Assembly: GCA_903825445.1 (NCBI GenBank)
Contig: CAIKAS010000136.1
Span: 40,109-104,108, forward strand
DNA: 64,000 nucleotides
Direction: 5' to 3'
DNA from: an uncultured Acidobacteriia bacterium
GTDB lineage: Bacteria > Acidobacteriota > Terriglobia > Bryobacterales > Bryobacteraceae
The notes beneath the pieces are model-generated. The model was not told the DNA's origin and made no database searches. It saw only the letters and a program-made list of their open reading frames with translations. Positions 54,837 through 63,659 of this stretch are shown here, piece after piece. Positions within the stretch are counted from its first letter, which is position 1; the number at the start of each line of letters is the position of its first letter. The position numbers and the translations under genes were made by a program.

Positions 54837-55494
54837 CCTGACGTCGCACCATCATTGCGGCTCTCTTTTCAGCGAAAAGTGCGCGTCTCCGCAAACGGTC
54901 GGCAGTAAGCAGTTCAGTCCTGCGACGCTGCTTGATGTTGGCGTCTACCATCCGCCAAAACTTCACAAAGTAGGCCACGGCGGACCACAGGGAAAACAAT
55001 ACCACCAAATAAAGGGAGAACCTCGCCGACGGCAGCACGCCTGGGTGATGGATGCTGATCATCAACAGGGATATGGCCAGAACCTGCGAAGCCGTTTTCG
55101 TCTTACCCAACTCGCTCGCAGCGATGGTGAATCCCTCCGATGCCGCGATGCTTCGAAGTCCGGATACCGCGAACTCCCGCCCAATCAACAGCACCACCAG
55201 CCATGCCGGAACTACTTTCTCCTGTACCAGCGCAATCAACGCCGCGGATACCAGGAGTTTATCCGCAATCGGGTCCAGTAGTGTCCCGATGGTGGTCACC
55301 TGTTGCCAGCGGCGCGCAAGATAGCCATCGAGCAAATCCGTTGCCGCCGCGATCCAAAAAATCGCCAGCGCGATCAGATCGTTGGTGATGACAAGTCCGT
55401 CGAAATGAAACGAAACCCGCTCCTGCACCACTACTGTTACCAGCAGGGGAACGAAAAAAATTCGGGCTATCGTCAGACGGTTCGGAATGTTCAT
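54772..55494 (-). CDS. pgsA: CDP-diacylglycerol-glycerol-3-phosphate 3-phosphatidyltransferase
   Basis: 240 residues from ATG 55494. The CDP-alcohol phosphatidyltransferase motif DG(x)2AR...G(x)3D(x)3D is seen as DGYLARRWQQVTTIGTLLDPIADK; several helices and a basic C-terminal tail (RRQAKAEKKRS) that is longer than usual. Makes phosphatidylglycerophosphate. The gene overlaps the convergent rodZ by 65 bases. 55495-55712 upstream is AT-rich and holds no recognisable gene. Confidence 0.9.
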   Translation of the reverse strand: MNIPNRLTIARIFFVPLLVTVVVQERVSFHFDGLVITNDLIALAIFWIAAATDLLDGYLARRWQQVTTIGTLLDPIADKLLVSAALIALVQEKVVPAWLVVLLIGREFAVSGLRSIAASEGFTIAASELGKTKTASQVLAISLLMISIHHPGVLPSARFSLYLVVLFSLWSAVAYFVKFWRMVDANIKQRRRTELLTADRLRRRALFAEKRAAMMVRRQAKAEKKRSDFAARTADLPPST

Positions 55495-55712
55495 CGATGA
55501 AATTAGCCGGTTCTCACTTGTCAAGCCCCGCCGCTGTGTGACTGTGGAAATCGTACCGAATTCGAAGAAAAAAAGCCAGCCCTCAGAAAAAACGCAAAAA
55601 AACTTAAAAACTCGCACTAACCCGCTAAAAAGAATAGGCTTAGGAGAATTGCTGCAAAGCGGTTCAATACCAAAGAACCTCTTGAACTACAAGCACTTGC
55701 GCGTAACCACAC

Positions 55713-57095
55713 CTACTTGTTCACAGAATTTTCCACAGGCTCAGCCAAACCGTCCCCGGGCTGATGGCTCCACTGAGACGCCCGCGCCACTCCTGCCACA
55801 TATCGCCGAAGTCGCAAACGGAGAGATTCCGGAGCCTCTACCCGCACCAGACACACCTCTCCATCATAATCCTCTTTAAGCACCCTGCCCCGTTCGTGCA
55901 GCAGCGCGAGGGACGCCCCGTCCGAGAGCGGAATCCGGAACGTAACCGTTTCCACCGAATCGAATTGCAGAATCGCGTCTATCTGGACAAACAGGCGATC
56001 TAAACCAGCCCCGGTGAGTCCACTCACCAGCACCGCCGGCAATGGAGTTTCGTGTCCCGCATCGCTTAGGAGACGCACTGCCAGAACTTTCGCGTCCGCC
56101 TCCGCATCCGTTCCGTCGAGCCGGTCGCATTTGTTCAGTACCAGGATCTGCGGCGTCTCCGAGGCCCCTATCTCGGCAAGTATCCGCAACACTTCAGCCA
56201 CATGCACGTGCGCATCATCCGACGACACATCGACCACGTGCAGGATGAGCGCCGCTTCCGCTACCTCTTCGAGCGTCGCGCGGAACGCCTGCACCAGTGT
56301 TGTCGGAAGATTGCGAATGAAACCCACCGTGTCGCTCAGCAGAATCCGCCGCCTGGAAGGCAGGGTGATCGGCCGAACCGTCGGATCCAGCGTCGCGAAC
56401 ATCTTCGCATCCGCCAGCACCGCCGCAGATGTCAGCCGGTTGAATAGCGTAGATTTTCCCGCGTTTGTGTAGCCAGCCAGTGACACCGTTGGAACGGGCA
56501 CGGAATCGCGTTTGGTGCGGTGCAGTGCGCGACCCCTGCGAACACGTTCCAGATCTTTTTCGAGTTTGCTGATCCGGACGCCAATGCGCCTTCGGTCAGT
56601 CTCCAGTTTCGTTTCGCCCGGACCCCTCGTTCCAATACCGCCGCCCAGTCGCGAAAGCGCCGCACCCTGCCCGGTCAACCGTGGCAGCAGATACTTCAGC
56701 TGCGCGAGTTCCACTTGCAGGCGACCTTCAGCGGTTCTCGCGCGGCTGGCAAAAATGTCCAGAATAAGTTGCGTCCGGTCGATGACTCTGGTCCCGACCA
56801 CACTTTCGATGTTGCGTTGCTGCGTCGGCGTCAGGTCGTTGTCGATGATGACAACATCGGCCGCCAGCGCCTCAACCAGTTGTTTGATTTCTTCGACCTT
56901 GCCCTGGCCGAACAGCGTGGCGGCATCAACGTTCGGACGAACCTGAAACATCTCGCCCGCCACAATTGCCCCGGCGCTCAGGGCCAGTTCCTTCAGTTCT
57001 GCAAACGACTCCCCTGCGGCCGCGGAAGCAGTGCCGCGCCGACGTTCAAAACCGGCCAGGATGGCGCGTTCGGGTGTCTGTTCGAGAGAATGCGT
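55713..57095 (-). CDS. hflX: Ribosome-splitting GTPase HflX, start codon apparently non-canonical
   Basis: The frame is open from the hfq stop (57114-57116) and coding-like throughout. The first ordinary start, GTG 56963, would give 416 residues but removes conserved N-terminal sequence: upstream codons read ERAILAGFERR and FAELKELALSAGAIV, matching the usual HflX N-terminus. No ATG, GTG or TTG lies there. ACG at 57093-57095, 9 bases after AGAGGA, gives a natural protein of 460 residues. Downstream: family GGIGTRGPGETKLE, G1 GYTNAGKSTL, G3 DTVGFI, G4 NKCD. HflX splits stalled ribosomes and acts in stress. GTG 56963 remains a fallback. Confidence 0.9.
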   Translation of the reverse strand, partial: THSLEQTPERAILAGFERRRGTASAAAGESFAELKELALSAGAIVAGEMFQVRPNVDAATLFGQGKVEEIKQLVEALAADVVIIDNDLTPTQQRNIESVVGTRVIDRTQLILDIFASRARTAEGRLQVELAQLKYLLPRLTGQGAALSRLGGGIGTRGPGETKLETDRRRIGVRISKLEKDLERVRRGRALHRTKRDSVPVPTVSLAGYTNAGKSTLFNRLTSAAVLADAKMFATLDPTVRPITLPSRRRILLSDTVGFIRNLPTTLVQAFRATLEEVAEAALILHVVDVSSDDAHVHVAEVLRILAEIGASETPQILVLNKCDRLDGTDAEADAKVLAVRLLSDAGHETPLPAVLVSGLTGAGLDRLFVQIDAILQFDSVETVTFRIPLSDGASLALLHERGRVLKEDYDGEVCLVRVEAPESLRLRLRRYVAGVARASQWSHQPGDGLAEPVENSVNK

Positions 57096-57113
57096 CGGAG
57101 GTGTTCCTCTCGC

Positions 57114-57401
57114 CTATCCCTCGGACGATGACCCGGCGGCTGCCGACGACACATTCGCCGCGGGAACTGGTAGCGGCGGCGGACTGTGGTGCAGGCTCTT
57201 GATGATCACAACCGTCGAGATCGCGTGTTTGAAAATCAGTTGCTCCTGATTGTTCGTCTCAAGAACAAGGGAGTACTTATCGAAACTCTTAATGCGACCC
57301 GTGAGTTTAACTCCACTCAAAAGGTAGATGGTTACTACCCCTTTTTCCTTGCGCGCATTATTTAAAAAACTATCTTGTATATTTTGCGCTGGCTTGTCCA
57401 T
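57114..57401 (-). CDS. hfq: RNA chaperone Hfq
   Basis: 95 residues from ATG 57401; the longer frame to 57485 has no family similarity. Sm1 motif [22 protein letters not shown] and Sm2 [10 protein letters not shown] are complete. A Pro/Ala/Ser-rich tail follows. It binds small RNAs and mRNAs as a hexamer. The stop (TAG 57114-57116) is in the same frame as hflX. A weak promoter (TTGCAC, 19 bases, TACAAT at 57460-57455) lies about 55 bases upstream. Confidence 0.93.
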   Translation of the reverse strand: MDKPAQNIQDSFLNNARKEKGVVTIYLLSGVKLTGRIKSFDKYSLVLETNNQEQLIFKHAISTVVIIKSLHHSPPPLPVPAANVSSAAAGSSSEG

Positions 57402-57545
57402 ATAGCAGAATCCCCGGCCGGCATCTGAATTTTTTGTTATCTTGCCGTCATCGAATTGTATCAGGATTCGGACCACCACGTGCAACGGCGTTCAATGCCA
57501 TACTGATCTACGCGGCCCGATTCATTCCGCCATCGCGCATCATTC

Positions 57546-59372
57546 ATGAACCCTCACGAACGCAACGACGGATACGGTTCCCTGCTCGCCGACTCGCGCT
57601 TCGAAGGCTTTCTCTGGGCCCAGTTTCTCGGCGCCTTCAACGACAACGTTTATAAAATGATCGTGTCGTTTACCGCCGTGCGCATCGCCCTCGATAGCGC
57701 CACCAGTTCACGCTACCTCGCTATCGCGGGCGCAGCCTTTATCTTTCCTTTCATCCTGTTCTCCGGCTACGCAGGCCAACTGGCGGATAGATACTCAAAA
57801 ACACACGTACTACGCATCACTAAATCGCTGGAAGTCGTCACCATGGTCATGGGCATTTTCGCCCTGGCAGCCGGCAGCCTCAATCTGCTTTTCATCGTGC
57901 TCTTCCTCCTCGGCACTCAGGCCACGTTTTTCAGCCCCGCGAAATATGGCATTTTGCCCGAGGCCGTCGGCGAGGCGCAAATTTCGCGCGCCAACGGTCT
58001 GCTCGAACTGACCACCTTCGTCGCCATCGTCATTGGTACCAGTTTCGGTTCCGCGCTGTTCGAATATTGGAAAAACGAGCCGCTGCAAATGGGCTTCACC
58101 ATGCTCGCCATCGCTGTCGCCGGCACACTCTTCAGCCTGCATATTCCGCGTGTTCCGGCCGCCGGACGTCTCGGAGCGTTCCAGTGGAATCCCTTCGGAG
58201 AGATCGCCGGCGGCGTACGCGCCCTGCGTACCCGTCGTCCCCTGGCCTTCACCATGCTCGGCATTTCCTGGTTTTGGTTCCTCGGGGCGCTGTTTCAGCT
58301 GGTGCTTGTCCTGGAGGGCAGTGAAATCCTTCACGTCGCTGAAACGCGCGCCGGCCTGCTCTTCACGTCACTGGCGTTTGGCATTGGAATCGGGAGTCTT
58401 ATCGCCGGCCGCGTTTCCGGCGATCATGTCGAACTCGGCCTGGTACCCTTTGGCTCCGTAACTATGGGGATATTCTCACTCCTCGTTGCCTCCACTACCA
58501 ACTACGAAGTCGCGATGGTCGCGATTGGCCTCGTCGGCTTTGGCGGAGGGTTCATGGCCGTGCCACTGAACGCATACGTTCAGGAAGCTCCCGCTGCAGA
58601 TGAAAAAGGGCGCATGCTCGCCACCAATAACCTGATGAACAGCGTCGCCATGATCGTCGCCTACGTCATGCTTATCGCGATGCACGGCATGTTGCACTGG
58701 AATCCGCGCGTCATTTTTGTTGTCCTCGGCCTCGCTTCGCTGGTGGGCGCGGTGATTGTCACTCGCCTGATGACAGCGATAACCATCCGCTTCGTCCTGT
58801 TTGTCGCGGCCAATCTGATGTTCCGCATTGAAATTGTCGGTCGGGAGAATATTCCGGAATCAGGCGCTGCCCTGCTCGTCTCCAACCACGTCTCGTATGC
58901 CGATGCCGTGCTGGCTGGCTATGCCACCCACCGTTTCATTCGGTTCCTGATGTGGAAACCAATCTACGAGGCCTCGTTCTGCCGCCCCGTTTTCGAAGTG
59001 CTCAAAGCCATCCCCATTGACGCGAATGCGCCAAAAACTATTGTTCGCGCCCTCAAAACTGCGCACGAACAACTCGTAGAAGGCAAGTTAGTGGCAATTT
59101 TTCCGGAAGGCCAGATCACACGCGACGGGAAAATCGGGCCATTTGAACGAGGCTACGAGCGCATCCTGCGAGGCCTCGATTGCCCCATAGTTCCGATGCA
59201 CATCGACGGCCTGTTTGGACATCCTCTGAGTTGCAAGGGCGGCGAAGTATTCCAAAGTTGGGAACACTGGTTCCGCCCTCGGGTCACCATCCGTGTCGGC
59301 GCCCCGGTCCCGGCGAACTCAACACCCGACGCCCTGCACGAAATAGTCACCGCCCTCGGGCGCCCGTCTTAA
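57546..59372 (+). CDS. MFS lysophospholipid transporter-acyltransferase fusion
   Basis: 608 residues. The first ~405 form a twelve-helix MFS transporter like LplT (FLWAQFLGAFNDNVYKM, GRLGAFQWNPF, GGFMAVPLNAYVQ). The last ~180 are a PlsC-type acyltransferase with SNHVSYAD (NHx4D), FPEGQITR and IVPMHIDGL. The acyl-ACP synthetase part found in three-domain Aas fusions is absent. Predicted to flip lysophospholipids inward and re-acylate them. The domain order is transporter first. Divergent from hfq. Confidence 0.85.
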   Translation: MNPHERNDGYGSLLADSRFEGFLWAQFLGAFNDNVYKMIVSFTAVRIALDSATSSRYLAIAGAAFIFPFILFSGYAGQLADRYSKTHVLRITKSLEVVTMVMGIFALAAGSLNLLFIVLFLLGTQATFFSPAKYGILPEAVGEAQISRANGLLELTTFVAIVIGTSFGSALFEYWKNEPLQMGFTMLAIAVAGTLFSLHIPRVPAAGRLGAFQWNPFGEIAGGVRALRTRRPLAFTMLGISWFWFLGALFQLVLVLEGSEILHVAETRAGLLFTSLAFGIGIGSLIAGRVSGDHVELGLVPFGSVTMGIFSLLVASTTNYEVAMVAIGLVGFGGGFMAVPLNAYVQEAPAADEKGRMLATNNLMNSVAMIVAYVMLIAMHGMLHWNPRVIFVVLGLASLVGAVIVTRLMTAITIRFVLFVAANLMFRIEIVGRENIPESGAALLVSNHVSYADAVLAGYATHRFIRFLMWKPIYEASFCRPVFEVLKAIPIDANAPKTIVRALKTAHEQLVEGKLVAIFPEGQITRDGKIGPFERGYERILRGLDCPIVPMHIDGLFGHPLSCKGGEVFQSWEHWFRPRVTIRVGAPVPANSTPDALHEIVTALGRPS

Positions 59373-59394
59373 TCCGCGTGCATCTGTGGCTAAA
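59373..59394. repeat. Inverted copy of the CCAC(G/A)GATG repeat
   Basis: On the minus strand: GCCACAGATGCACGCGGAT. It fills the 22 bases between the stop of the fusion gene and the opposing stop of the next gene, and resembles the unit at 9602-9634. Confidence 0.4.
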
Positions 59395-59625
59395 TTAAAC
59401 AGCCGTCTTAGCCGCACTACCCTGCGCAATCGCCGGATTATGCCGTACGGGCCGTGAACCCGCAGCGGCAGTCTTTTGCTGGGTGCTGTTCAACCCACCT
59501 GCCCTGCTGGCCTCGCGATCAGCCTCAATCTGTTCCGGCGTGCGCACATCCGGTTCCGAAGTTTTCACATTGGCGCGGGCGCGCGCCACCTGGCGTTTAT
59601 GCCGCTTTGCGAGTCGTTTGTCCAT
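59395..59625 (-). CDS. Small basic protein, unknown
   Basis: 76 residues, strongly basic at the N-terminus (DKRLAKRHKRQVARARA), polar and probably disordered after, with many Ala, Gln and Arg. No Cys, no membrane segment. Could bind nucleic acid. No family recognised; the ribosome binding site is poor. Confidence 0.45.
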   Translation of the reverse strand: MDKRLAKRHKRQVARARANVKTSEPDVRTPEQIEADREASRAGGLNSTQQKTAAAGSRPVRHNPAIAQGSAAKTAV

Positions 59626-59665
59626 ACTTTTACCGTAGCATCACTGGCCCGGTTCAAGCTCGTCA

Positions 59666-60166
59666 TCACTCGGCAACCTCGCTCGGATCGGGCGTTTTCT
59701 CCAAAAAGAGCGAATCCTTCAGCAGCCGTAAGGTTTCTATTCTGTGCGGCTGCAGCGAAAACGCCCGCCAGATGCGGTGAACGCTCGCACGGCTTAGTCC
59801 GCTCGCCGCCGCCAGCGATCGGGTCGACCAATGCGTCGCATGCGCCGGAACCGATTCCAGCGTCAGTCCCAGCACCCTGTCCACATCCGCTTCGCTCAGT
59901 TTCCGCGGTGTACCCGGTCTTGGCTCATCAAGAAGGCCATCCAGGCGCTTGTCGATGAACCGCTGCCGCCACTTGCCCACGGTCTGAATCGTTACGTGCA
60001 GTTCGGCCGCAGTGTCCGTATTCGACCGCCCTGCGGCACAAAGCAGCACCACCCGTGCGCGCAGTGCCAGCGCCTGTGGACATCTCGCGCGCCTCGTCCA
60101 CGCCAGCAATGTGGCACGCTCTTCTTCCGACAACAACAGACTGGGAGTAGGACGTCCGGGTTTCAT
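59666..60166 (-). pseudogene. Truncated IS630-family transposase (HTH half only)
   Basis: 166 residues from ATG 60166. The helix-turn-helix N-terminal half of an IS630 transposase is intact (ALALRARVVLLCAAGRSNTDTAAELHVTIQTVGKWRQRF; LDEPRPGTPRKLS; ATHWSTRSLAAASGLSRASVHRIW). After KDSLFLEK the frame ends (TPDPSEVAE) and the DDE catalytic domain is missing, so it cannot transpose. I see no terminal inverted repeats. It could have been kept as a small DNA-binding protein. Confidence 0.7.
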
Positions 60167-60205
60167 CCGTTGACCCTCCAAAACTGCATCCCGCTTCTTC
60201 TGAAA

Positions 60206-60227
60206 GGGGACCGGCGAACCGGCCCCC
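60206..60227 (-). terminator. Terminator of the TonB-dependent receptor gene
   Basis: On the minus strand a 9-bp stem with one G-U pair, UUCG tetraloop (GGGGGCCGG-TTCG-CCGGTCCCC), followed by TTT, about 30 bases after the receptor stop. Confidence 0.65.
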
Positions 60228-60257
60228 GTTTCAGCCTCCGTAGACACTTTCAGCACA

Positions 60258-63200
60258 TCAGAACGTAATGCGAACTGAGATTTGGAACAACCGCGGGAAG
60301 TTCGTCTGGCTCGTAATCGTTCCAAACGTTCCCGGACTGCTGATGTTAGTCGATGGCGACGCAAACAACACCGTGTTGGTGACGTTCAGCGCCTCTGCCC
60401 GGAACTGCACGTGATAGTACTCCTTAAAGGTCACCGTCTTGAACAACGACGCGTCGATGTTAAACAACGGCGGGGAGTAAACATTCAGCCTCGGTGCGAC
60501 ATTGCCAAACGTGTAGGCAGGTGCCGCCGTAAACGCCGCCAGATTCAGCCAGTCCGTGATTCTGGAATCCACCGAACCCGTTGTCTGCGCCGAAACTCCG
60601 GTTGCGTTTGGAAACTGCCCGCACCCGTTGCATCCGGTATTCGCATTCGTTTGCGATACGCTGAGCGGCGTACCCGAGTGGATCAGCATCTGTGATTGTA
60701 CCGACCATCCGCCGAACAAATACTGCAGCGGAAGGCTCGCATTCTTCATGAACATCTGGCCCTTGCCCACCGGAAGCAGGTAGGTGAACGAGTTCGAGTA
60801 GCTGTTCGGCTGATCCGTCGCGCCTCTCGTCCAGCCCTGCGGAACGATCGGCGCGTCGTAGTTTTGCACGGCGGCAAGACTCATCACGCGCGACCATGTG
60901 TACGCAAAGTTGAGCGTAAGCCCGTATTTCATCTTCCACGTACCCTTGCCGTACCACGCGTAGTAGATCGACCGTCCCATAGCCGTATTCAAACCTACCG
61001 ATGTGTAGGCCGGATAAGCCGTCAGCAGATTCGATTCCGCCAGGGTTGTGCTGGTCCCGAGCGACGTAGTCGTGGGAGCGTATCCGTAGAACGGATTCGC
61101 TACCACTTTGCTCAGTCCCGAACTGCCCAGGGCAAAGTAACTGGGATTCAGCTGGTTCAACGCGACCGAGTAAGGCTGATCCAGAGTGTGCGATCCGATA
61201 TAACCGGTCTGAAGCGAAGCATTTTTGGTAATCTGACGCTGTATGTCCAGCGAGAACTGTTCCACGTAGCCCGCCGAGCGATTGCCCGGGTCGGTAGTCG
61301 TGATGCCAGATCCAATAGCGGTCAGCGCACCCAGCGTGTTTCCGGCGATGGGGGTCAGACCGTTCGGATAAGGATTGTTCAGCGTCGCATAAGGCGTGTA
61401 GTTGTTGTTGGTCGAGCTAACGATACTCGTCGCCTGAGAGTAACCAGTGGCCTGCTGCGCCGAGAACGACTGCGGAATCCAGAAGATTCCATACCCGCCG
61501 CGAACAACCGTCTTCGGGTCAACCGTGTAAGCGAAACCAAACCGCGGGCCACCCTTAATTCCCAGAGGATTCCCCGCATGGTTCGGATTTCCGTTCACGC
61601 CCGCGAATTCCGCCGACCCTTTTAGCGTCAGGCTCGGTATGCTGGCCTGCAGCGCATTCACAACATTCAGATTCGCATCGATCAGGAACTTATTGTTGAC
61701 TTCGGCAGGGTTGCTCTCGTGCTCGCCCCGGAAGCCGAAGTTCAGAGTCAGCTTCGAAGTAACCCGATAGTCGTCCTGAATGAACCACCCCGTGTAGTGT
61801 ACGTAATCGCGGAACTGCTGGCCGACAGTAATGCTGCCGCTCGCCGGATCCCCCAGCAGCATACTCGCAAGTCCGCCGCCCGTGCCGGTTACCGTTTTCG
61901 TAGGAGTCTGCGACGTAAATCCGGACGTAAACCCGAAGCTGCTCGGCCCTTCCGGCGTTTCCGTAGCGTCAGCAACTAACCGGTAGTCGAAGCCGGCCTT
62001 CAGACTGTGCTTCCCCATGAACTTCGAGACTTCGGCGTTGATGCTCTGCGAGTGGTAAACCGTCCAACTCGCGGTGCCACCGCCGTAGGAGGCGAATTCT
62101 CCTGTCGATATGCTGGGAAATGACGGATACTGAGGAGTTAGCGCGTCAACCGCCGCCGGGAAGCCCAGCGAAGTCAGACGGAAACCGTTGCTCTGCTGTG
62201 GATCGAAATCCGGAAAGCGATTTTGACCGAAGCGAACCGTGAGCACCGTTGTCGGACTCAGCGTCGCCACTGCGTTTGCGGCTACGCCGTCCACATGCCT
62301 GTAAATGATGCTTTGATTCGGCGTCGCAATCGTCTGAAACCACTGGTTCGAAGGCTCCGTGCTGCCGTAGTGAATATAAGAAGCGGACGCCTTCAGCCAC
62401 GGGAAGAACTCGTGATCAACCTTGAACGTCCCCTGATCGGCACGATCCTGCGTATTCACCGCCACCGTCTGATTAGGCTGTCCGTAATACGTAGCTACCG
62501 ATGTCGGCTCCGGATACCAGGCGGCCAGCGCCAGACCGATTGGACTGATCCGGCTCGGCGGAAGAATATTCCCGGCAAACGGCGTGCGCGCGCCGGTCGT
62601 CAGATTAGTGCTCAACGGATCGTACATCACCTGCTGCGAGCCGTTCTTCGTCGTCGAAAGACTCTGGGAGAAATTCCCGGCGCGCTCAAGGTCCGTCGGT
62701 ACGGATTCCACCGTGGTCGCTGCGTCAAACATGCGGTAGCCTTCCGTCGTCACGAAAAAGAAGGTCTTGTTTCGCCCGTCATATATCTTCGGAATCCGGA
62801 TCGGGCCGCCGAGCGAATCGCCGTAGTTCTTGAATGGCTGCGAAAGAATCGGAATTCCGGCCTGGTTCGAGAAAAATGTATTCGCCAGCCAGTTCGTTTC
62901 GCGAATGGTGCCAAACAGCGAACCATGCACCCGGTTTGTGCCGGAACGCAGAGTCGCGTTGAAGGTTCCGCCACCGGTGCGTCCCATGGAAGCATCGTAA
63001 GTATTCGCCTGAACTTTCATTTCCTGCACTGCTTCCATGTCCGGAATAATCACCGCCCGGTTGGTCGAGTCCGTAATCGAAACTCCGTCCAGCGTGTAGT
63101 TATTGGTCTGCTGTGGGCCGCCCGCGATCGACACCGCCGATTGTCCGCTCTGATCTTCCATACGGTCGAACTTCGGATTTCCCGTCCAGACTACGCCTTC

Positions 63201-63659
63201 ACTCAGCCGCGCCAGCATGAACGGATCGCGTCCGAGATTCGGAATGTCTTCCATCTTTTCGCGATCGATCACCGAACCAGTGGACGCCTCCGACGTATCG
63301 AGGAGTTCCGCTTCCGCCGTCACGTTGATCGTTTCCGTCACCGCGCCGATGTCCAGCTTCGCGTCCTGCGTATTCGCCGTCTGCGTGGCTATGACAATGC
63401 CTTTTTGCTCCAGTTTCTTGAACCCCGGCGCTTCCACGACAAGATCGTACGTACTCGGATTCAGGATCGGGAAAGAGTACTCTCCCTTATCGTTGGTGAC
63501 CGTACTGCTGGAAACGGAGGTGGCCGCTTCCACCAGCGTGACCTTTGCCAGCGGCACCACCGCATCTTTCGGATCCGTGACTCGTCCTCTCAACGAACCT
63601 TGGAACGCCTGGCCCCACACCAGCGCTGAAAATAGTAACAACGAACATATGATTCGCAT
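60258..63659 (-). CDS. TonB-dependent receptor, Oar-like, with carboxypeptidase regulatory domain
   Basis: 1133 residues with a signal peptide (MRIICSLLLFSALVWGQ). N-terminal carboxypeptidase-regulatory-like beta-sandwich (GSLRGRVTDPKDAVVPLAKVTLV, EYSFPILNPSTYDLVVEAPGFKK), then the TonB plug (IPNLGRDPFMLARLSEGVV, NNYTLDGVSI, VQANTYDASMGRTGGGTF), then a long barrel (over 20 strands) ending in FQISVRITF. This architecture is common and multicopy in Acidobacteria; substrates are probably sugars, peptides or proteins. Terminator follows immediately. Confidence 0.92.
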   Translation of the reverse strand: MRIICSLLLFSALVWGQAFQGSLRGRVTDPKDAVVPLAKVTLVEAATSVSSSTVTNDKGEYSFPILNPSTYDLVVEAPGFKKLEQKGIVIATQTANTQDAKLDIGAVTETINVTAEAELLDTSEASTGSVIDREKMEDIPNLGRDPFMLARLSEGVVWTGNPKFDRMEDQSGQSAVSIAGGPQQTNNYTLDGVSITDSTNRAVIIPDMEAVQEMKVQANTYDASMGRTGGGTFNATLRSGTNRVHGSLFGTIRETNWLANTFFSNQAGIPILSQPFKNYGDSLGGPIRIPKIYDGRNKTFFFVTTEGYRMFDAATTVESVPTDLERAGNFSQSLSTTKNGSQQVMYDPLSTNLTTGARTPFAGNILPPSRISPIGLALAAWYPEPTSVATYYGQPNQTVAVNTQDRADQGTFKVDHEFFPWLKASASYIHYGSTEPSNQWFQTIATPNQSIIYRHVDGVAANAVATLSPTTVLTVRFGQNRFPDFDPQQSNGFRLTSLGFPAAVDALTPQYPSFPSISTGEFASYGGGTASWTVYHSQSINAEVSKFMGKHSLKAGFDYRLVADATETPEGPSSFGFTSGFTSQTPTKTVTGTGGGLASMLLGDPASGSITVGQQFRDYVHYTGWFIQDDYRVTSKLTLNFGFRGEHESNPAEVNNKFLIDANLNVVNALQASIPSLTLKGSAEFAGVNGNPNHAGNPLGIKGGPRFGFAYTVDPKTVVRGGYGIFWIPQSFSAQQATGYSQATSIVSSTNNNYTPYATLNNPYPNGLTPIAGNTLGALTAIGSGITTTDPGNRSAGYVEQFSLDIQRQITKNASLQTGYIGSHTLDQPYSVALNQLNPSYFALGSSGLSKVVANPFYGYAPTTTSLGTSTTLAESNLLTAYPAYTSVGLNTAMGRSIYYAWYGKGTWKMKYGLTLNFAYTWSRVMSLAAVQNYDAPIVPQGWTRGATDQPNSYSNSFTYLLPVGKGQMFMKNASLPLQYLFGGWSVQSQMLIHSGTPLSVSQTNANTGCNGCGQFPNATGVSAQTTGSVDSRITDWLNLAAFTAAPAYTFGNVAPRLNVYSPPLFNIDASLFKTVTFKEYYHVQFRAEALNVTNTVLFASPSTNISSPGTFGTITSQTNFPRLFQISVRITF

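Noticed and set aside
55729..55737. DnaA-box-like TTTTCCACA near the 3' end of hflX
   Set aside because: Single site inside a coding region; likely chance.
62223..63629. 468-codon frame antisense to the TonB-dependent receptor
   Set aside because: Arg-rich shadow, no start signals or motifs.
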